From an uncultured Methylococcaceae bacterium (GTDB lineage Bacteria > Pseudomonadota > Gammaproteobacteria > Methylococcales > Methylomonadaceae), in assembly GCA_903903365.1 (NCBI GenBank), contig CAIUYS010000235.1:1-5803 (forward strand): DNA of 5,803 nt, written 5' to 3'. Within the stretch, counting starts at the first letter, position 1. The number at the start of each line of letters is the position of its first letter. The notes below the pieces were generated by a model. That model had not been told where the DNA came from and did not search any database. It saw only the letters and a program-made list of their open reading frames with translations. The position numbers and the translations under genes were made by a program. Shown in pieces: positions 5,144 through 5,803 of this stretch.

Positions 5144-5294
5144 GCCGATATAAAAATGTTACAACACATTGTTTTTAATTGCTTAATTATACTATTAATT
5201 TTATTTTTTGCCGATCTTTTTGCCGATGAAAGAAATGAACTTAGTGTATTGTTTTAATTGATTTTTTTACTAAAAAAAAGAATTATGTGCCGAT
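5143..5294 (-). repeat. ATCGGCA repeats upstream of the Fic gene, operator candidates
   Basis: The heptamer ATCGGCA (TGCCGAT on the plus strand) occurs at 5143-5149, 5209-5215, 5221-5227 and 5288-5294, all in the same orientation. The second and third form a tandem 12-bp repeat, ATCGGCAAAAAG then ATCGGCAAAAAA, beside the -10 box. The first abuts and overlaps the ATG. Start-to-start distances are 66, 12 and 67 bp. Four copies of one heptamer in 150 bp of AT-rich DNA are far above chance. The winged helix of Fic is the natural candidate ligand, but this is inference. Confidence 0.55.
5186..5214 (-). promoter_or_regulatory. Candidate promoter of the Fic gene
   Basis: A perfect -10 box TATAAT lies at 5191-5186 on the minus strand, 42 bp before the Fic start codon. 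The -35 position (5209-5214 at 17-bp spacing) reads TCGGCA, a poor match, and is part of an ATCGGCA repeat. A weak -35 covered by a repeat suggests control by a DNA-binding protein. Confidence 0.4.
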
Positions 5295-5320
5295 TTTAAA
5301 TAAACAGATGAAAAATCGGC
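5289..5320. repeat. Perfect 9-bp inverted repeat built on the GCCGAT motif
   Basis: GCCGATTTT (5289-5297) and AAAATCGGC (5312-5320) are perfect complements around a 14-nt AT-rich loop. One arm is the outermost ATCGGCA copy, so this may be an inverted pair of operator half-sites. A hairpin terminator is the alternative, but no T-run follows directly on either strand. Confidence 0.45.
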
Positions 5321-5465
5321 CTTGCGCTTTTCGATGGCTGGCGATTATCGGAAGCTTTTTGACCTTCGCAACCGATCATGCCAAGTGTCCGCTAAATAAA
5401 TCAATCCACTTTCAGAGGAGCTTGGCCTAATGTTGGTTTTTTTATAGCCAATTAAAACGTTATGA

Positions 5466-5483
5466 ACGGGGCGAGTTCCCCGT
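5466..5483 (-). terminator. Hairpin downstream of the GH5 gene, weak terminator candidate
   Basis: ACGGGG (5466-5471) and CCCCGT (5478-5483) form a perfect 6-bp GC-rich stem with a 6-nt loop, 20 bp after the GH5 stop codon in its direction of transcription. Downstream on the minus strand comes TCATAACGTTTT, a poor and delayed T-tract, so intrinsic termination would be weak. Confidence 0.4.
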
Positions 5484-5503
5484 CCAGTCTGGATTGCCAA
5501 CAT

Positions 5504-5803
5504 TTAATTGTTATCCTGATCCAGCGCTTCGCTGGCAAAGTTGTCAGGCAACCAGCCCCGATTAACGCATTCTCTAAAGCACCATTCTGGAGTAGTTTCT
5601 GTTTTATAACTCCAAAAAAACCAGCCCGAATATTTCTCAAAGGTCATCAATTGAGCGGCCGCATAGGCTCGGTAGGCCAGTGATTTTTGAAAGCTGTCCA
5701 TTGCTTGCAAGGTATCAGTGAAAGGCCCTTCCGCCCAAAGCGAAACAAACTTTAAATGCAGCCCCAAACTCCATTCGCCCACATAAGTTGAATGTCCATC
5801 TTG
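5504..5803 (-). CDS. GH5 exo-1,3-beta-glucanase-like enzyme, C-terminal part
   Basis: The frame is open from the window edge (5803) to TAA at 5504-5506, about 99 residues, so the gene starts outside the window. The first visible residues read QDGHSTYVGEWSLG. In GH5 exo-1,3-beta-glucanases such as yeast Exg1, a GEWS segment carries the catalytic nucleophile Glu, here the Glu of VGEWS. Later come an alpha-helical stretch (QKSLAYRAYAAAQLMTFEK) and the signature GWFFWSYKTETTPEW, equivalent to the Exg1-type GWxxWxxKTE...EW near the last barrel strand, then a short tail NRGWLPDNF. The enzyme would cleave beta-1,3 (or related) glucans by a retaining mechanism. Substrate and signal peptide cannot be judged from this part. 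The GTG at 5782 inside this stretch is not a likely start because homology continues upstream of it. Confidence 0.8.
   Translation of the reverse strand, partial: QDGHSTYVGEWSLGLHLKFVSLWAEGPFTDTLQAMDSFQKSLAYRAYAAAQLMTFEKYSGWFFWSYKTETTPEWCFRECVNRGWLPDNFASEALDQDNN

Larger units (their letters stand above)
5144..5503. other. Intergenic region between the GH5 gene and the Fic gene
   Basis: This AT-rich region has no convincing gene. Its left part holds the Fic promoter and the ATCGGCA repeats. Its right part holds a loose GCCAAG (5380-5385) / CTTGGC (5421-5426) inverted repeat, a T-run at 5437-5443, and the terminator-like hairpin of the GH5 gene. Both flanking genes point the same way (minus strand), so the region must hold the stop of one unit and the start of the next. 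Confidence 0.5.

Noticed and set aside
5452..5683. Short frames overlapping the end of the GH5 gene on both strands
   Set aside because: They overlap the GH5 frame, whose GEWS and GWFFWSYKTE motifs make it clearly the coding one.

Overview
The window looks like an accessory, recently rearranged stretch of a proteobacterial chromosome. The most likely host is a gammaproteobacterium of moderate GC content, but this is inferred only from general gene character (IS91-type element, class II Fic protein, Exg1-like GH5 enzyme); no gene here fixes the genus. Both outer genes run off the window and look like resident functions. On the left is the last 37 codons of a CheY-like receiver domain (+ strand). 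On the right is the C-terminal third or so of a GH5 exo-1,3-beta-glucanase-like enzyme (- strand).

Left half (about 390-2640, + strand): a two-gene mobile element. A 291-residue XerC/D-like tyrosine recombinase with a complete catalytic set lies 9 bp upstream of a 395-residue IS91-family HUH (Y2) transposase with an intact HVH motif and both tyrosines. The integrase has its own promoter candidate and a stem-loop in its leader. A near-identical 13-bp sequence occurs in direct orientation at both edges (393-405 and 2626-2638). The right edge carries a perfect 7-bp hairpin and the tetranucleotides GTTC and CTTG, which fits an oriIS-like end. Both genes look intact, so the element may be active.

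Middle (2640-2995): no protein gene. It holds a GC-rich block of two strong stem-loops (2771-2807 and 2819-2898). In each, one arm has two alternative partners, and in the larger one two mismatches become G.U pairs if the minus strand is the RNA. This is the least explained part of the window.

Right half (2996-5143, - strand): two toxin/stress-type modules in tandem. The first is a compact operon of an 84-residue HicA-like protein with an unusual four-cysteine insert, followed after 3 bp by a 163-residue HicB-like/HTH protein. I read this as a variant toxin-antitoxin pair. A sigma70-type promoter sits upstream, and its -35 box is overlapped by a perfect TTGTCA/TGACAA palindrome, a natural autoregulatory operator. 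The second is a 398-residue class II Fic (AMPylase-type) protein with an N-terminal SNLIEG inhibitory motif, a complete HPFPDGNGR active site and a C-terminal winged helix. Its upstream region carries at least four same-orientation copies of ATCGGCA, two of them as a 12-bp tandem repeat next to the -10 box and one touching the start codon. This suggests autoregulation by the winged helix.

Taken together, a mobile element and two self-regulated toxin-like modules have accumulated between a signalling gene and a carbohydrate-active enzyme. The best candidates for something not well described are the Cys-cluster HicA-like/HTH pair, the ATCGGCA repeat array of the Fic gene, and the paired-hairpin element at 2771-2898.
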